Numbered from the stretch's first letter, positions 10,901-24,352 are shown. The stretch: 64,000 nt of DNA from Amia ocellicauda (GCF_036373705.1 NC_089867.1:27166323-27230322); one strand, 5' to 3'. Notes: a model not told the origin generated them from the letters alone. Made by a program: numbers and translations.

Positions 10901-13900
10901 ATATACAGTCGTTTTTTCTAGGCTGGTGAAATCTGGGCTCCCGCCACGACATTCCTGGACAATTCTAGGCCTGTGTATAAAACCCATGATCCTTGTGGCC
11001 CCTGTGGACAAACTAGAGCTTTGGCTCCATTTCTTGGGAAGAGTCCAGGTCCCTCTTTGTGAAGAAGTTCCCATATCCTACCTCACACTGCCCCTGCCTT
11101 TTTTTTTCCCATTTCTTTCTTTCCTCTTTTGTTTGTGTTTACCGAGCATAAATCAAAATGGCAACAGTAGGGAGACTCGATGGAAATTTCCACCTCGATT
11201 CGAAGCGGGCCATCTTGCTTTGTAAACAACATTCCCCCGTGTTGGCAACTCATTATCCGAGCAGTGAGAGGTTTGGCTAGCTGGTAGTCGCCAACTCCTG
11301 CGCTAAGTGAAGGGAGGGGGGCTAGGGTACATTCCACAACTCAGGGTCAAAGATTTAAGCAATTTCAGATATGTGGAGAGCCATAAGCACGGGTATTACA
11401 TGAACAATTGACACGTAATCCCCCCAGAATTAGTCAGGTTAATCGGAAAGTGATTGTGCAATTGACAAAGTCATGCGTTCAAAAATACTCGATGTCCGAC
11501 CGCTGAGAGACGTCTGGTCGGGGGGCGTTTCAGTGCCCCTGTGAATGACTGTACGAGACGATTATTTCCAATATTAATATTTTATGTGGCTGCTAGTGTA
11601 GACATGTCACACATCAAATGTGTCGTAGGGTGAGCCGAGTTCAGGAACTCGATTCCAGTGAATGGGGTGAAAATTAATTGGACTTAAATTACATTTCAAA
11701 TTGTTTTCATAGGTGTAGTTCTACATTACTCAGATTGTTTCTTTTCAATGCATTCCCCCCCCTTACAATAATTACACTACTGTTAAAATATTTGAAGTAA
11801 TGGAGAGCTCCAGAAGACCCTCCAGGAACATCAGCTACAGACTACAGGAGGAAACTAACCAGGACCATTTCAGACATTGATCTAATTCTGAAGCAATAAA
11901 AGCAAGTTCCTGAATGTGAGGAAGGAAACAAATCAATGTCTCCTCATGTTGATGCCCAACTGCAAAACACTTGACCCACCCAGAGCCGAACAGGCGTTCA
12001 GCTGCCTGGCCACCGCGCCGTCAGCCAGGTCCAGCAGATAGCCGATGAGCACCAGCCAGCATGCCGAGTAATGGTAGCTGTGAGACGGAAAGAGAGAAAA
12101 GATTAACTGATTGTGTCACAACAAAACAAACCCTGTGAACAAAGCGGCCATTCGGGAAGGACATTTCCATCCTGGTCCTTTTTTTTTTTTTTTTCTTTAC
12201 GACACCCCTCAGAACAGATTTCCCAATTAATCCTGCTGTAGAGGAACTGCATTTGACCTTAGATGGACCATTAGAAAACATTTAACGCAGAGACACACAG
12301 ACACAGTGCCCATGTATCACTGAGCCAACGCCGTTGGCGTTCCATGTCATGCATGCAAAGTCTGTAACAGTTCTGTAACTTAATAAAATCAGTGCGGAGC
12401 AGAAGACATGCTCACATTTAGACACTGTCAGTCATAAGTAACCTATTTACAACAGTTAACTCTGTGTATCCCAGAAGATAACAGATAAGGAATGCAAGTA
12501 AATATAAGGACATTTACTTGCTTGTTATGATCCGTTAAATCTTCCCCAAAACCAGTTTGATCTGATTTATAAATGTAAACATACACGTGTGATTGCAGAC
12601 ACTCGAGACACTGGCTCTTGCTGCAAGTAGGTCATTTGACCTTGTGACAGACAACCAGTCTAATTATAAAGGAAAATCTACACTCTCCACTGTTATTGTT
12701 GTTATATTATCAACATCGTTATCACTGCAGCTGAAGGAAATCTGAAGCCAGCATATTCTAATCCATCGGGTCTGCTAGAGATCAAGAGCGCAAGTCATTG
12801 ACATTTCAGCACCAGTGTCCAGTCTCCAGTATCAAAAGCGCATGCTTACAATTATAAAACAATGATCAAGTCATTACAATTTCCAGGCAGAGTGCATTTA
12901 AGGAAAAGGTTCAAATAGGATTCAATCACTTTGGTATCCCAAGCTAAACTGTTTAATAACGGATTGGTGGGTTCATCTGAACCCTTAAAACGATGTCGAA
13001 TTGACCAACACCACATCAGCCGACTCACCCGTTCAAACTGCACATGATGGAGCTCAGACCCATGATCATGTTGGCCATAGACAGGGCATTGGCGGCATTT
13101 TTCCGGGCAAACTCCTTGAGCTGGACTTGACCGGCATGCTCGCTCAGAAGCAGCGTCTTGACAAGCTGGAAAACACCTGCGATCAACAGGAGTCGGGGAT
13201 CAGCGGGGGGCTGGGGTTGGAGTGGGAGGTAGGGATCAGCCTGACTAACACCAGGCTGTAGAGTATAATGACGGTAGGACAGCACAAGAGAGGGAGTCAA
13301 GCGACTACATGACAGTGGTGATCGTTAACCAAAATGTGAAAGGTCATAAGAAAACAATCATAAAAAATAAAAACAAAAATGGCAACCAGAAAAAGCAGTG
13401 TAAAAAAAATTAAAAATGTTTCAGTCTTCTGTGCATTTCATAATGCACATCAGTTAATTTGATGTATTGCAGAAAAAAAGTGATCATGAATATTGACTGT
13501 TCTGCAAAATAAAAATAAAACAAAAACAAAGAAGCGAATCAGGGAACTATTTATTAATTTAAACGAGAGTTTGCTTCCAAAAAGGCATTGATAGAGGTAA
13601 ACTGATTTGTGGATTTAATATTATATTAAAAACATGTAATAAGATTTTTATATATTTTTTTTAAACATGCGTTTACTTTGTGAATACTGAAGAATCGCTG
13701 CAGGATGTCACAAATCTAATGGCACATATAAAATGTAAAGAACAAATCAAGTTCAGCCCTGGTTCAGCCTGGTGAGCAGTCACTTCATTTTTCCACCTTA
13801 ATCTTTAATTCCTTGCCTGTAATTCAACTTCTTGTTTGATAAGACTTGTATTAACTTATCAGCTCTTTATTTTGTTTTCAATTCACACTATCCCATGTTT

Positions 13901-16900
13901 CAGAAGTTATAAATGTTAAATATACTGTTTCAATGACCAGGCATCAGGACAAACTGGGCCCAAATAAAATGCACCATGGGAGTCCAACACCACTATAAAT
14001 AAACTGGGAGCTTTTGACATTTATAAGCAACAGCTTGTTTACTTTAAGGACTGAGAAAGTATGGCTTTCTGAAACCAAAGGTCTGAGAGAAAACATTTAT
14101 ATTATTATAAATACAAATCACACAAAAAGCAGACTTTTGATCTAATGCATCAATAAGCAGAAGTAATTCACAGTTAAGTTGGAAGCAGTAGCGAGAATAG
14201 AGGGGAACGTCAGGGCCGGGGCTGGGAACCTGTGATTCAGTTGATCATCTGCCCAGAACACAGATTTATTGTTTGCTTTGGCCACTGTGAGTGGCATTCC
14301 TGTGGCATGAGTCTTTGATACCGATAAACACAAATGCATTTCTCCTCGTGTCTGTCACAGAGACCGTTTAAATATCGGCTCTTGTGTTTGGCTACATTTA
14401 TTCACCTGTTATTTGTTTCAAGGGGCACAAATCGGTCTCCTACTGTACTCTAGTCATTTGCTATACTGCTCTGAAGCCTGAACTCGTCAGACGACAGGAG
14501 GAGATTCAAGCTGCTGCTGGAACGGGGCGACACAGTAGCCTAACGCTTGTGATCGCTGGGAAATTGATACGTCCCAGTTACCCCAGTCCACACAGCTGTG
14601 AACACGGATCTAACTGTTATAGCTAATGGGCCAAGGTGTGATACTCTAACCTCATATCCAGGCAATGGTCAATACTTATTGTGCCATGGAAACTGGGAAC
14701 AAAAACCTGTATGACCTGCAGGCTTTAGCCATTGCATTGTTCTTGCTCATGCACTCATTCTATAAGGAAGCAAATACTGGATCAACCCCATCTCACTGAA
14801 AACTCCTCAGCCTGCAAATCGTCTTTCAAACTCTGGCCATAAAACTACAATGCAGGGGCATCTGCCAATTAAATCAGCATGTCAAAGTGCAGCTTTTGTG
14901 CTCCGACACTGAATCGTGGGGTAAGAAAGAATGTCACATTTCTCTAAAGCGTACTTTTGAGGGTAAAGAAAAGTTGAATGAGAATATCCGATAAGATCTT
15001 TAGGGATTTGTTCCTAATTACTTAAGACAAAGAAAATTGGTCAACATATTCATATTTCTGCTGCAGTCCTTAATGTAGACTAAACTGAGTGTCATGCATC
15101 AGCCAGTGACAACATTTTATATAGATATAAAAAATCCCACCCATTCGATCTCCAGTGTTCCAGACCTCCTTCAGTTGTTATGAAACCCATGCCCACCAGC
15201 CCTGAAAAGCACCAAAAGCTTCATAGATTGTGATCTTCAATGCAGAAGCATCTCCCGATACAAACCTTTCTATGAATTGTTACTATTATTGAAGCTGAAG
15301 GACAGTATAATATATTTAAAAATTTACTCATCCATCTAACCCATTACTGAATCAGTACTAGAGGTCATGTGCTGCGGTGCTTTTGCTACTTTTGCTATGT
15401 TTTATGGCCATGTGATCCATAACCCTGTTGGACTGAGGCAGGTGCAGTTGAGCAACAGTTGGTTGAAAATATTTGCTCAGCGCTTTGGTTTCAACACTGT
15501 GCACATGTTTTTATGATTTGGTTAACTTTTATAGGATCCAAAATACATTAAGTATTGTACCTGAGCACAAACCACAAACTTGACTCTGAGCAACAGAGTC
15601 GGGCTACTGGAGAAACCAAATACAGATTTTTCAAGTTGGACCCAATAAGTACAAAAAAATGTTAAGCCAGCCTGAGTTTAAATTCGATTTTGTCTGAGAA
15701 AGAAGGTATTCATTTGTAATTGTTTTATTTTTTAACAGAAGTGTAGCCAAATCATTAGGCAGTGAAACATCCCAAAACTCATGTACCCAAAGCACTGAGA
15801 AACAGAGAAAAAGAAGCATTGTCTTACTGGTAAACTGGTTCCAGAACCGTTACTGATAAACCAATGCTTGGAATTGGAACCCTGTCCTGGAAGCCCTGTG
15901 TGCAGTGGGATGTGGGCGCAGAGGCCAACTGTAACCCTAACTTGCTATTTCTAAGCTTATTCTGGACATAAAACCAAACATGCTCATGTCTGATCCCCCT
16001 TTCCCCCCGCAGAACCCAAAGAGGGCCTTAAGTACCTAAAGTCTATGTGTTAAGAAGGGTTAAAGTCATGTTCCTACTATTCTGTTTTGCACCCTGAACT
16101 TGGCGCGATTCCATAGCTGACCGATTGCAAGAGTCTCTTCATCTGAAAGAAAACAGCAGGTGAGACACAGCACAAGACACTTCAAACAGATCTTGCTTCC
16201 TTCTCTTTTAGAAGTTCAGTCTGTTGTCATTTTTACTTGTGTTTGTTTTTACTGTTTGTACCCCCCACCACCACCACCACCACCACCACCACCACCCCCA
16301 CCCTGCGCCAATGTGTCCCCCTGGTAGCCCGTGAGAGAGGGAAGGGGGAGGGTAAATCGTTCTGTATGTCTGACATGCCTTTTGCTCCTATAATGCTGCC
16401 TCCAGTTGAGCCAAACTCTTAAGGCAACTTCAGGAAATCTGTGGATCCCAAAATAAGTTCTGAACTGAGCCTACTTAATGCTGAGCTTCACAGAGGGACA
16501 ACAGAATGTGCCTAATTGTAATAGAAATAGGAAAGCAAGTAAATTATAAGTAAATGGATACAAAAGTGCAATCCAGAAAACTGTTCAGAAGAAACATTTT
16601 GAATCAGTGGATTAAAACAAAAAACAAAGAGGAGGATTAGTCTAGGGTCAAATCATTTATATTCCAATTCAGACTACTTAGGAGATTTTTAAAATGTAGA
16701 AAATATTCAATTCTGGTACAGAAGATACATTTAAGACCAGTATAACATTTGAATGTTCACCTTGCTCAACTTCCTAGCAGACTTCTCAATTTGACCCCCA
16801 AAAAGAATACAAAATAAAATCTCAAATCAAGACATCCAATCATTTAATCATGAAAGCTTTAAATAACCGCTTGATTCTTGCAAATGTGGGGGAAAAGGCC

Positions 16901-18575
16901 AAACTGTTTAGTCCTAAAGAAAACCTGCAAAGAAACAGTACAAACAACTTCAATATATTGTCAGAAAAGTGTGAAGAAAAAAGGTTGCCTTACCTCAACT
17001 TAAATTGTATTCAATTTAATTCAATCAAAGAGACATGATTATTATTTTTTAAAACAAACCGAATACATCGTAATAATGGTCAAAAGAAAGACTTATCAAC
17101 CTTTGCCGTTGATATTTGTGCCCACAGACATGCAAGTTTGCGATGGGCAAGTCTAGGTATATCTCCACTTATATAAACATATATATTGCATGCATTGACA
17201 TAACTATAAAATCCAACTTGACTATTTATTGTAACACAGCACTGCTCAGATCATTGCTGGTGTGATACTAACTGATGAGATTTTTACTTCACAGCATCAA
17301 TGTGAGGTTTGTAGCCAATGAAGAGCCTTGAGTTTTGGTGTCAGTGTAATATAGTGAAGACAGGACGTGAAGAAGTGAAGCTGTTCGATTGAGGAAGTTC
17401 AGCAAAGTCAATCAGTTTCTGGTGGATTAGCAATAAACACATCACCATAAATATCGTCGCCATATTAGGTTTATTCCAAAAGATCTCACAAAAAATTAAA
17501 TTACATCATTTGAAGTTGATGTCTAAACTGGTTTACGGTATTTCTATAGTTTTTTTGTTAAAATATATATAAATCAAAATTTGCCTAAATAATGCAGGAA
17601 GGAGATCTCAGTGTGTTAACTGCCATTTTATTTGTCCTTAGTTCTTGGTTCTCTGCCGTGCTGTGTCTTTCCACAAGGTACAAACAAGTTGCTCTCTCGT
17701 CAGATTTAGTGCCAGCCAGCAATACTAATGGCTAAAAAGAATGTGTTGCACATCTTTCCCGGAGGGCCGCTAATAAGAGAGAAATAGCTTTGCATTGCAA
17801 AAATGGCACTTGCTGGCTACCTGGTAACTGTTTCGAAGGGGGGAAACAAAGACAGACATCATCTCAGGAATTGTGCATTGAGTTTCTACAAGTCCTTTTT
17901 CTAAAGTCAAAGACAATTTGTATTAATGTTTTAGGAAAATGTGTGTTGAATCATTATTGAAGGCATACTAAATCTATGAGGAAAAACACCAGCAATACTT
18001 CTAATAAATATAACAATGAAAGACAAGTAAAAATATATATACACATAAATAAATATGGTTGTAACTAAGCTGAATAATTCATAGATCTATTAAATAAAAG
18101 CATTTTTTTCTACTAACAAGATCAAAACATAACTGAACATTAACATCAAATTAAACAGTTGCAATTAACAGGAGTAAATGAAAAGTATGTGAAATTATGT
18201 TAGGTAAAATTAGGATCTGTTGTCAAATGTTTTTCGTTTTCTGTAGATCTTTATGTCACTGTTCAACTTCCAATATGTCTTCACAGCCAACCAAGAAAGT
18301 TGGGGGTTGGGATCTAGCCTAACTGCACAACGCAGCTTCGAGTTTGTCATCTTACAATGGCTAGCTTTAAAAGCATATCAAAGTCTCAATTCACATAACT
18401 CAATCAGTGCTCTAGAGGCAAAAGACTACTGTAACACATATTATTAAAGTCTTGGGTAGGAAACTGGGACCCAAAGAACAACTCTAACATAGTTACTCTT
18501 AAGAAAACAAGCAAATGCACACACAAAATAAATAAAATAAAGAAGCCTACCAGAACAGGGAGTCAACATTATCAT
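7955..18575 (-). CDS. tmem269: CDP-alcohol phosphotransferase-like membrane protein, probably TMEM269
   Basis: Six coding exons on the minus strand: 18551-18575 (ATG at 18573-18575, good Kozak), 13029-13176, 11980-12077, 10025-10168, 9160-9360 and 7955-8064 (TGA at 7955-7957). All introns are GT/AG, the phases agree throughout, and the product is 241 aa. Residues 77-99 match the CDP-alcohol phosphotransferase signature DG-x2-AR-x8-G-x3-D-x3-D exactly (D77, G78, A81, R82, G91, D95, D99). Such enzymes transfer a phospho-alcohol headgroup with release of CMP in the ER membrane. Several hydrophobic segments surround the motif (about 43-57, 65-75, 100-140, 145-185 and 210-230). The name TMEM269 rests on remembered resemblance; its substrate is unknown to me. 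Exon 2 also carries 31 bases of 5' UTR, and exon 1 lies in the CpG island near 26.2 kb. Confidence 0.8.
8590..9075. repeat. Foldback element with 67-bp perfect inverted repeats
   Basis: The arms 8590-8656 and 9009-9075 are exact reverse complements over 67 bases (starting TGTTTGTGCTGATTTGTGCC), separated by about 350 bp that contains more copies of the GCACAAA motif. There is no coding potential. It lies in the last intron of the tmem269-like gene and would form a strong hairpin in RNA. A MITE or foldback transposon is the likely origin. Confidence 0.85.
9455..9550 (+). repeat. LINE 3'-tail fragment
   Basis: AGGCATTCGAGACACAGAAA and the following 60 bases match the complement of 45120-45200, including the block around CAATCTGAACAAACTCCCCA. 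This is a short decayed piece of the same LINE 3' region, in intron 5 of the tmem269-like gene. Confidence 0.65.
16266..16296. repeat. (CCA)n microsatellite
   Basis: About ten CCA units in a long intron. Confidence 0.95.
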
Positions 18576-18606
18576 CTCGGCTTCTTTTTGTGCGTCTTGG
18601 GCACAG
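18551..18606 (-). other. tmem269: Exon 2 of the tmem269-like gene (start codon exon)
   Basis: A 56-base exon between a strong acceptor (cctcttttttgcaatag) and donor GTAGGC. It holds ATG at 18573-18575 in the context GCCGAGATGA and ends with one base of a Gly codon, which fits the two-base start of the next exon. The phase match is the main reason for choosing this start. No other exon candidate upstream of 13176 fits. Confidence 0.65.
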
Positions 18607-19053
18607 CTATTGCAAAAAAGAGGAATACAGAGATGAATCAACAATGTAGGCAATGGTTGAAATCCAGTTAAGAAAGCACTAAAGTCTACCAAGACTGTCC
18701 ATATTTAGAGGCACAAAGGATCCTGATGTTTTCCATGCAGGTTATAGTTTATTCAACTCCTGTGGACACATTGATTTTGCACATTTTCGGTCTAAAACAT
18801 GGAAAACAGCTGGAAGACACATGTGCTCTGGTTGGCCACTCATGTTAATTGTCAGTGACTGAGCTTTCATACCAGTTTCCTTTACCTGGGCTGAATTACT
18901 GCAATGTTATTACAGTGACAGGTCTTTACCATAGTGTCTAGATGGGCTTTGCTGTACTTTTTAGGGAATGTGTTGCTATGTGCATCTCTTCTGTACTCCA
19001 GCCAGCTGTTTTTAGCAGATTTTAGCAATACTAATAGATTTGGTTAGATTTAA

Positions 19054-19452
19054 TTTCTTTGGACCAAACGTCCATTGTAATGGACAATGATTTCTAAAAA
19101 AATCCTGTGTAAAAACTTATTTTCGAACTCAACATATAACACTGGATCTAACAAATATAATGTTTAAACATCATGTTAAATCAACCAAATGAGGATATAA
19201 ATGTCTATATATACGTATTTAACTGTTAAAAATGTTCCTTACTTGGGCGGCTAGGGCGCTGTGCTGCCATGCTGAAGCTTAGTGTAATGTTATTTGTTCA
19301 AATGTCAACTAGTAAGGCAGTACTGCATTCTGATTGGTCTTTTAGAGTCTTCAGAGTCTACTAATGACCAATCAGAAGTCAGTGATGTAATATACTATAA
19401 AAAAAGCTCAAACATGTGATGTCCATTGTAATGGACACCAGGTCTGAAAGGA
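19054..19452. repeat. Possible TTAA-flanked (piggyBac-like) mini-element
   Basis: TTAA at 19050-19053 and 19453-19456 flank a segment whose ends resemble inverted repeats (TTTCTTTGGACC against the complement of GGTCTGAAAGGA). GTCCATTGTAATGGACA, itself a near-palindrome, sits just inside each end. No coding capacity. TTAA duplications are typical of piggyBac; assignment is tentative. Confidence 0.45.
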
Positions 19453-20976
19453 TTAATAAACCACATTAAACAAAGCAGTACTAAACACATGCACAGAAAA
19501 GGAAAACAAAAACATTATATTAGTGTCGTTAGGTTTATTCCACATTTTGAAATATAACTGTGGAAGCAGGCACTGATTGAAGCCCATCAGACTCTGATCA
19601 AGGGGAACACCACGGTTTTGTGTTGCTATCGTGTATAAGTAAGGTGTTTAGCACTTTTCCAGTTCATTTCTATCATATCAGCAACTTAATAAAACCTAAC
19701 GTTTCAAACTTACCAAATAATGGCAGCTGTCAAAAGCCAGCATGTTCGCTCTTTCAGAACAAGTCTGTGTGGTGGCCTAACTTCCTGGGGTGCAGAAATA
19801 CAGGAAAAAACACAAACCTCCGGATTTGTCTTCCCAGCGGCAACTCGAGTCATTATCAAATAAATCGAGTGTTAGTGTTTCAAGGTCTTACTCCATAAAC
19901 ATGAAGTGTTGATGTGGCCACGGCTGCAGGACGATCAGTGAAGACAGTTCTCTCCTTTCCAAAAAGAGAGGAGATCAGTATGTAGTGGAGACTGATTGTT
20001 CAAGTAAAGGAAATAAAGGAAAACGATGTGCAGCGATCACTCTGATTGCAGTGCATTGCAACACTGGCATCACTTGAATGATCCCACTCACCTACACTGG
20101 TCCTATGAATCAGTGATATATGATAGTGATGTATGTTACAATATGTAATAGTCAGAATCAAATGTGTTCACAAGGTAAATAGTAACTTATTTCAGTACAA
20201 TCTGCACAAAGTAGTTTGTTTTGTCTTTTCTTGACAGGGAGCAATTAAAAATAAATGTGCCACCTGACCATGATTATCATTATTGCATGTCGATATCAAT
20301 GTTTAGTGTTTTTGTCCAAACTGAAATAAAAACCTTCACTTCTGAAGGAACTCAAAAAGACAAAAAGCACACAACGAAGTTACCCAGCTGCAAATTTATG
20401 TATTTGTTTTTAAAATGTTACACTTAATTTCCATATTACAATAACCAAAAAAGTGACAAAAAAATACACCAACTTGAAAACAAGAAAAGCAAAAAATGCA
20501 ATAAACATTTTATAGTATACATGTTTTGTTGATTTTCTAAGTGAAAAGATGTTAACCTCTGCAGCGAAAAAACCTGAACTTGACATACGCCTGCACATTT
20601 TAATGCAGTTACTATTGATCTGCTGAATTTAACAGATTGAAAAAATAAAACCGTAAATGTGGCATGTGCATAAGTTTGGGCATATATATATATGTATACA
20701 CACACACACACGTACATATTAGTAGGTGTGTGTATGTGTATACATATATACAGTGAGGGAAAAAAGTATTTGATCCCCTGCTGATTTTGTACATTTGCCT
20801 ACTGACAAAGAAATGATCAGTCTATAATTTTAATGGTAGTTGTATTTTAACAGTGAGAGACAGAACAACAACAAAAAAATCCAGAAAAACGCATTTCAAA
20901 AAAGTTAAATTGATTTGCATCAATGAGGGAAATAAGTATTTGATCCCCTATCAATCAGCAAGATTTCTGGCTCCCA

Positions 20977-21060
20977 GGTGTCTTTTATACAGGTAACGAG
21001 CTGAGACTCTCTTAAAGGGACTCTCCTAATCTCAGCTCGTTACCTGTATAAAAGACACCT
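20977..21060. repeat. Hairpin-forming inverted repeat in the Tc1 5' region
   Basis: CAGGTGTCTTTTATACAGGT continuing AACGAGCTGAGA pairs perfectly with its complement about 20 bases downstream (32-bp arms). It lies immediately upstream of the transposase start at 21104. Confidence 0.85.
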
Positions 21061-21103
21061 GTCCACAGAAGCAATCAATCAATCAGATTCCAAACTCTCC
21101 ACC

Positions 21104-22113
21104 ATGGCCAAGACCAAAGAGCTGTCCAAGGATGTCAGGGACAAGATTGTAGACCTACACAAGGCTGGAATGGGCTACAAGACCATCGCCAAGCAGCTTG
21201 GTGAGAAGGTGACAACAGTTGGTGAGATTATTGGCAAATGGAAGAAGCACAAAATAACTGTCAGTCTCCCTCGGTCTGGGGCTCCATGCAAGATCTCACC
21301 TCGTGGAGTTTCAATGATCATGAGAACGGTGAGGAATCAGCCCAGAACTACACGGGAGGATCTTGTTAATGATCTCAAGGCAGCTGGGACCATAGTCACC
21401 AAGAAAACAATTGGTAACACACTACGCCGTGAAGGACTGAAATCCTGCAGCACCCGCAAGGTCCCCCTGCTCAAGAAAGCACATGTACAGGCCCGTCTGA
21501 AGTTTGCCAATGAACATCTGAATGATTCAGAGGAGAACTGGGTGAAAGTGTTGTGGTCAGATGAGACCAAAATCAAGCTCTTTGGCATCAACTCAACTCG
21601 CCGTGTTTGGAGGAGGAGGAATGACCCCAAGAACACCATCCCCACCGTCAAACATGGAGGTGGAAACATTATGCTTTGGGGGTGTTTTCTGCTAAGGGGA
21701 CAGGACAACTGCACCGCATCAAAGGTACGATGGACGGGGCCATGTACCGTCAGATCTTGGGTGAGAACCTCCTTCCCTCAGCCAGGGCATTGAAAATGGG
21801 TCGTGGATGGGTATTCCAGCATGACAATGACCCACAACACACAGCCAAGGCAACAAAGGAGTGGCTCAAGAAGCACATTAAGGTCCTGGAGTGGCCTAGC
21901 CAGTCTCCAAACCTTAATCCCATAGAAAATCTGTGGAGGGAGCTGAAGGTTCGAGTTGCCAAACGTCAGCCTCGAAACCTTAATGACTTGGAGAGGATCT
22001 GCAAAGAGGAGTTGCACAAAATCCCTCCTGAGATGTGTGCAAACCTGGTGGCCAACTACAAGAAACGGCTGACCTCTGTGATTGCCAACAAGGGTTTTGC
22101 CACCAAGTACTAA
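21104..22113 (+). pseudogene. Tc1 transposase, frameshifted
   Basis: The first frame (21104-21793) begins [20 protein letters not shown] and carries the helix-turn-helix domains and the first catalytic Asp (LWSDETKI). The second frame (21676-22113) carries the second Asp (FQHDNDPQH) and the Glu (NLNPIENLW). The two overlap because one base appears to be missing in the T run at 21685-21688, where the coding frame shifts. Only 33 residues separate the second Asp and the Glu, one fewer than the canonical DD34E. That suggests a codon deletion in the Lys-rich stretch near 21870. The element is dead. Confidence 0.85.
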
Positions 22114-22918
22114 GTGGAAGGGGTCAAATACTTATTTCCCTCATTAACATACAAATCAATTTATAACTTTTTTGAAATGCTTTTTTCAGGATTTTTTTGT
22201 TGTTATTCTGTACTACACAGGAAACCACAGCAGGTTTTGGTTGTTTTTATTGGAGGGTTTTCATCAGCTCTTAGTGTAATATCTAGCACTAGATGTGTTG
22301 CATTTCACAATCCTCTCAGATTGCAGACTCCGTGCCTCTGGGTGAAGCAGCGCTGGATCTTCTGCCAAGAACAGCAGGCCTTTGCTCCACTTTTGACAGA
22401 CCAGTACAAGAAACCGTAAGGAAGAAAACATGGGTCAGTATGGAAGATGGGCAGTGACATGGCATTGAGGAATCCCATTAATGTTATTATACAATAAATC
22501 AGGTAAAAACAAATGTATTGGTTATGTTCATTATATTAAGTTTGGGTGATTGTACATAAATCACTCGATTATTCAGCATCACTGACATAATAACTGGAGT
22601 TGACACAGTTTTGCAGTTTTTCCTGTGTTTCTATTGTTATCCAGTGAGGCATGACATCACAACACGACACACAGAGAAAGCGCATCCCTGCAACAGTGTG
22701 GCGTGAGGCAAGTCTGAAATGTGAAATTTTAAAAGCTGTGTATATGATATAATGGACCTGGAAAAGCGCTCAAACTGTTACACTTGCACGACAGCAAATC
22801 CTCGCAGGTGTGGCCGTTTAACCCACCGGGGTCGTCCTGCGAGAGACGGGCTCCGGCGGCACAGACTGCGCGACACAGCGTCTCTCAGGGTGTAAACGTG
22901 CAAATCCACCACACGGGC

Positions 22919-22955
<37 letters not shown>

Positions 22956-22989
22956 ACGCACACAGTAGTACAGACAGACACAGACACAG

Positions 22990-23020
<31 letters not shown>

Positions 23021-23432
23021 GGGGCGGCTCTCTCTCTCTCTCACACAGACACACAGACAGACAGACAGACAGACAGACCCTCACTCATCTCTCTCTCTCT
23101 CACACAGTACAGACACACACGGGCGGCTCTCTCTTTAACAGACACAGTACAGACACACACACAGTACAGACACACAAACACACACACACACAGTACAGAC
23201 ACACAAACACACAGTACAGACACACAAACACACAGTAGACACACAAACACACAGTAGACACACAAACACACACAGTACAGACACACACACAGTACAGATA
23301 CACAAACACACCGTACAGACACACACACACAGTACAGACACACAAACACACACAGTACACACACACAGTACAGACAGACACACACACACACACACACAGT
23401 ACAGACAGACACACAGACAGACACACACACAC

Positions 23433-23469
<37 letters not shown>

Positions 23470-23798
23470 CAGACAGACACACACACACACACAGTACAGA
23501 CAGACACACAGTACAGACACAGTACAGACAGACACACAGTACAGACAGACACAGTACAGACACACACGGCTCTCTCTCTCACACAGTACAGACAGACACA
23601 CACAGTACAGACACACACACACACACACACAGTACAGACACACACACACACACAGTACAGACAGACTCACACACACACAGTACAGACAGACACACACACA
23701 CACACAGTACAGACAGACACACAGTACAGACACACACGGCTCTCTCTCTCACACAGTACAGACAGACACACACAGTACAGACACACACACACAGTACA

Positions 23799-23837
<39 letters not shown>

Positions 23838-24084
23838 GACACACACAGTACAGACACACACGGCTCTCTCTCTCACACAGTACAGACAGACACACACAGT
23901 ACAGACACACACACACACACAGTACAGACACACACACACACACAGTACAGACACACACACACACACACAGTACAGACACACACACACACACAGTACAGAC
24001 ACACACACAGTACAGACACACACGGCTCTCTCTCTCACACAGTACAGACAGACACACACAGTACAGACAGACACACACAGTACA

Positions 24085-24123
<39 letters not shown>

Positions 24124-24352
24124 CAGACACACACACACACAGTACAGACACACACAGTACAGACACACACGGCTCTCTCTCTCACACAGTACAGACAGAC
24201 ACACACAGTACAGACACACACACACACACAGTACAGACACACACACACACACAGTACAGACACACACACACACAGTACAGACACACACACACACACAGTA
24301 CAGACACACACACAGTACAGACACACACACAGTACAGACACACACACACACA
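22919..24352. repeat. CA-rich higher-order tandem repeat array
   Basis: About 1.4 kb of (CT)n, (CA)n and repeated ACAGTACAGACACACAC units. A landmark, CACACGGCTCTCTCTCTCACA, recurs at about 23566, 23736, 23859, 24019 and 24168, giving a higher-order period of roughly 125-170 bp, with a variant landmark near 23118. The antisense frames of up to 264 codons (Cys/Val/Leu only) are artefacts of the repeat. It lies in the first intron of the tmem269-like gene, just upstream of the CpG island. Confidence 0.93.

Larger units (their letters stand above)
20751..22213 (+). mobile_element. Defective Tc1 element, right outer end missing
   Basis: The left arm carries two copies of the terminal motif (GTATTTGATCCCCT at about 20767 and 20937), the outer one beginning CAGTGAGGGAAAAAAGTATT. 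On the right, the inner copy is present (GGGGTCAAATACTTATTTCC near 22118) and the complement of the left arm continues to about 22213, where similarity stops. The outer right end is therefore lost. Together with the broken transposase this copy cannot move by itself. Confidence 0.85.

Noticed and set aside
16082..16143. Candidate exon on the minus strand starting ATGAAGAGACTC after a good acceptor
   Set aside because: Its weak donor (GTGCAA) leaves two bases, which does not fit the next tmem269-like exon; 18551-18606 fits exactly.
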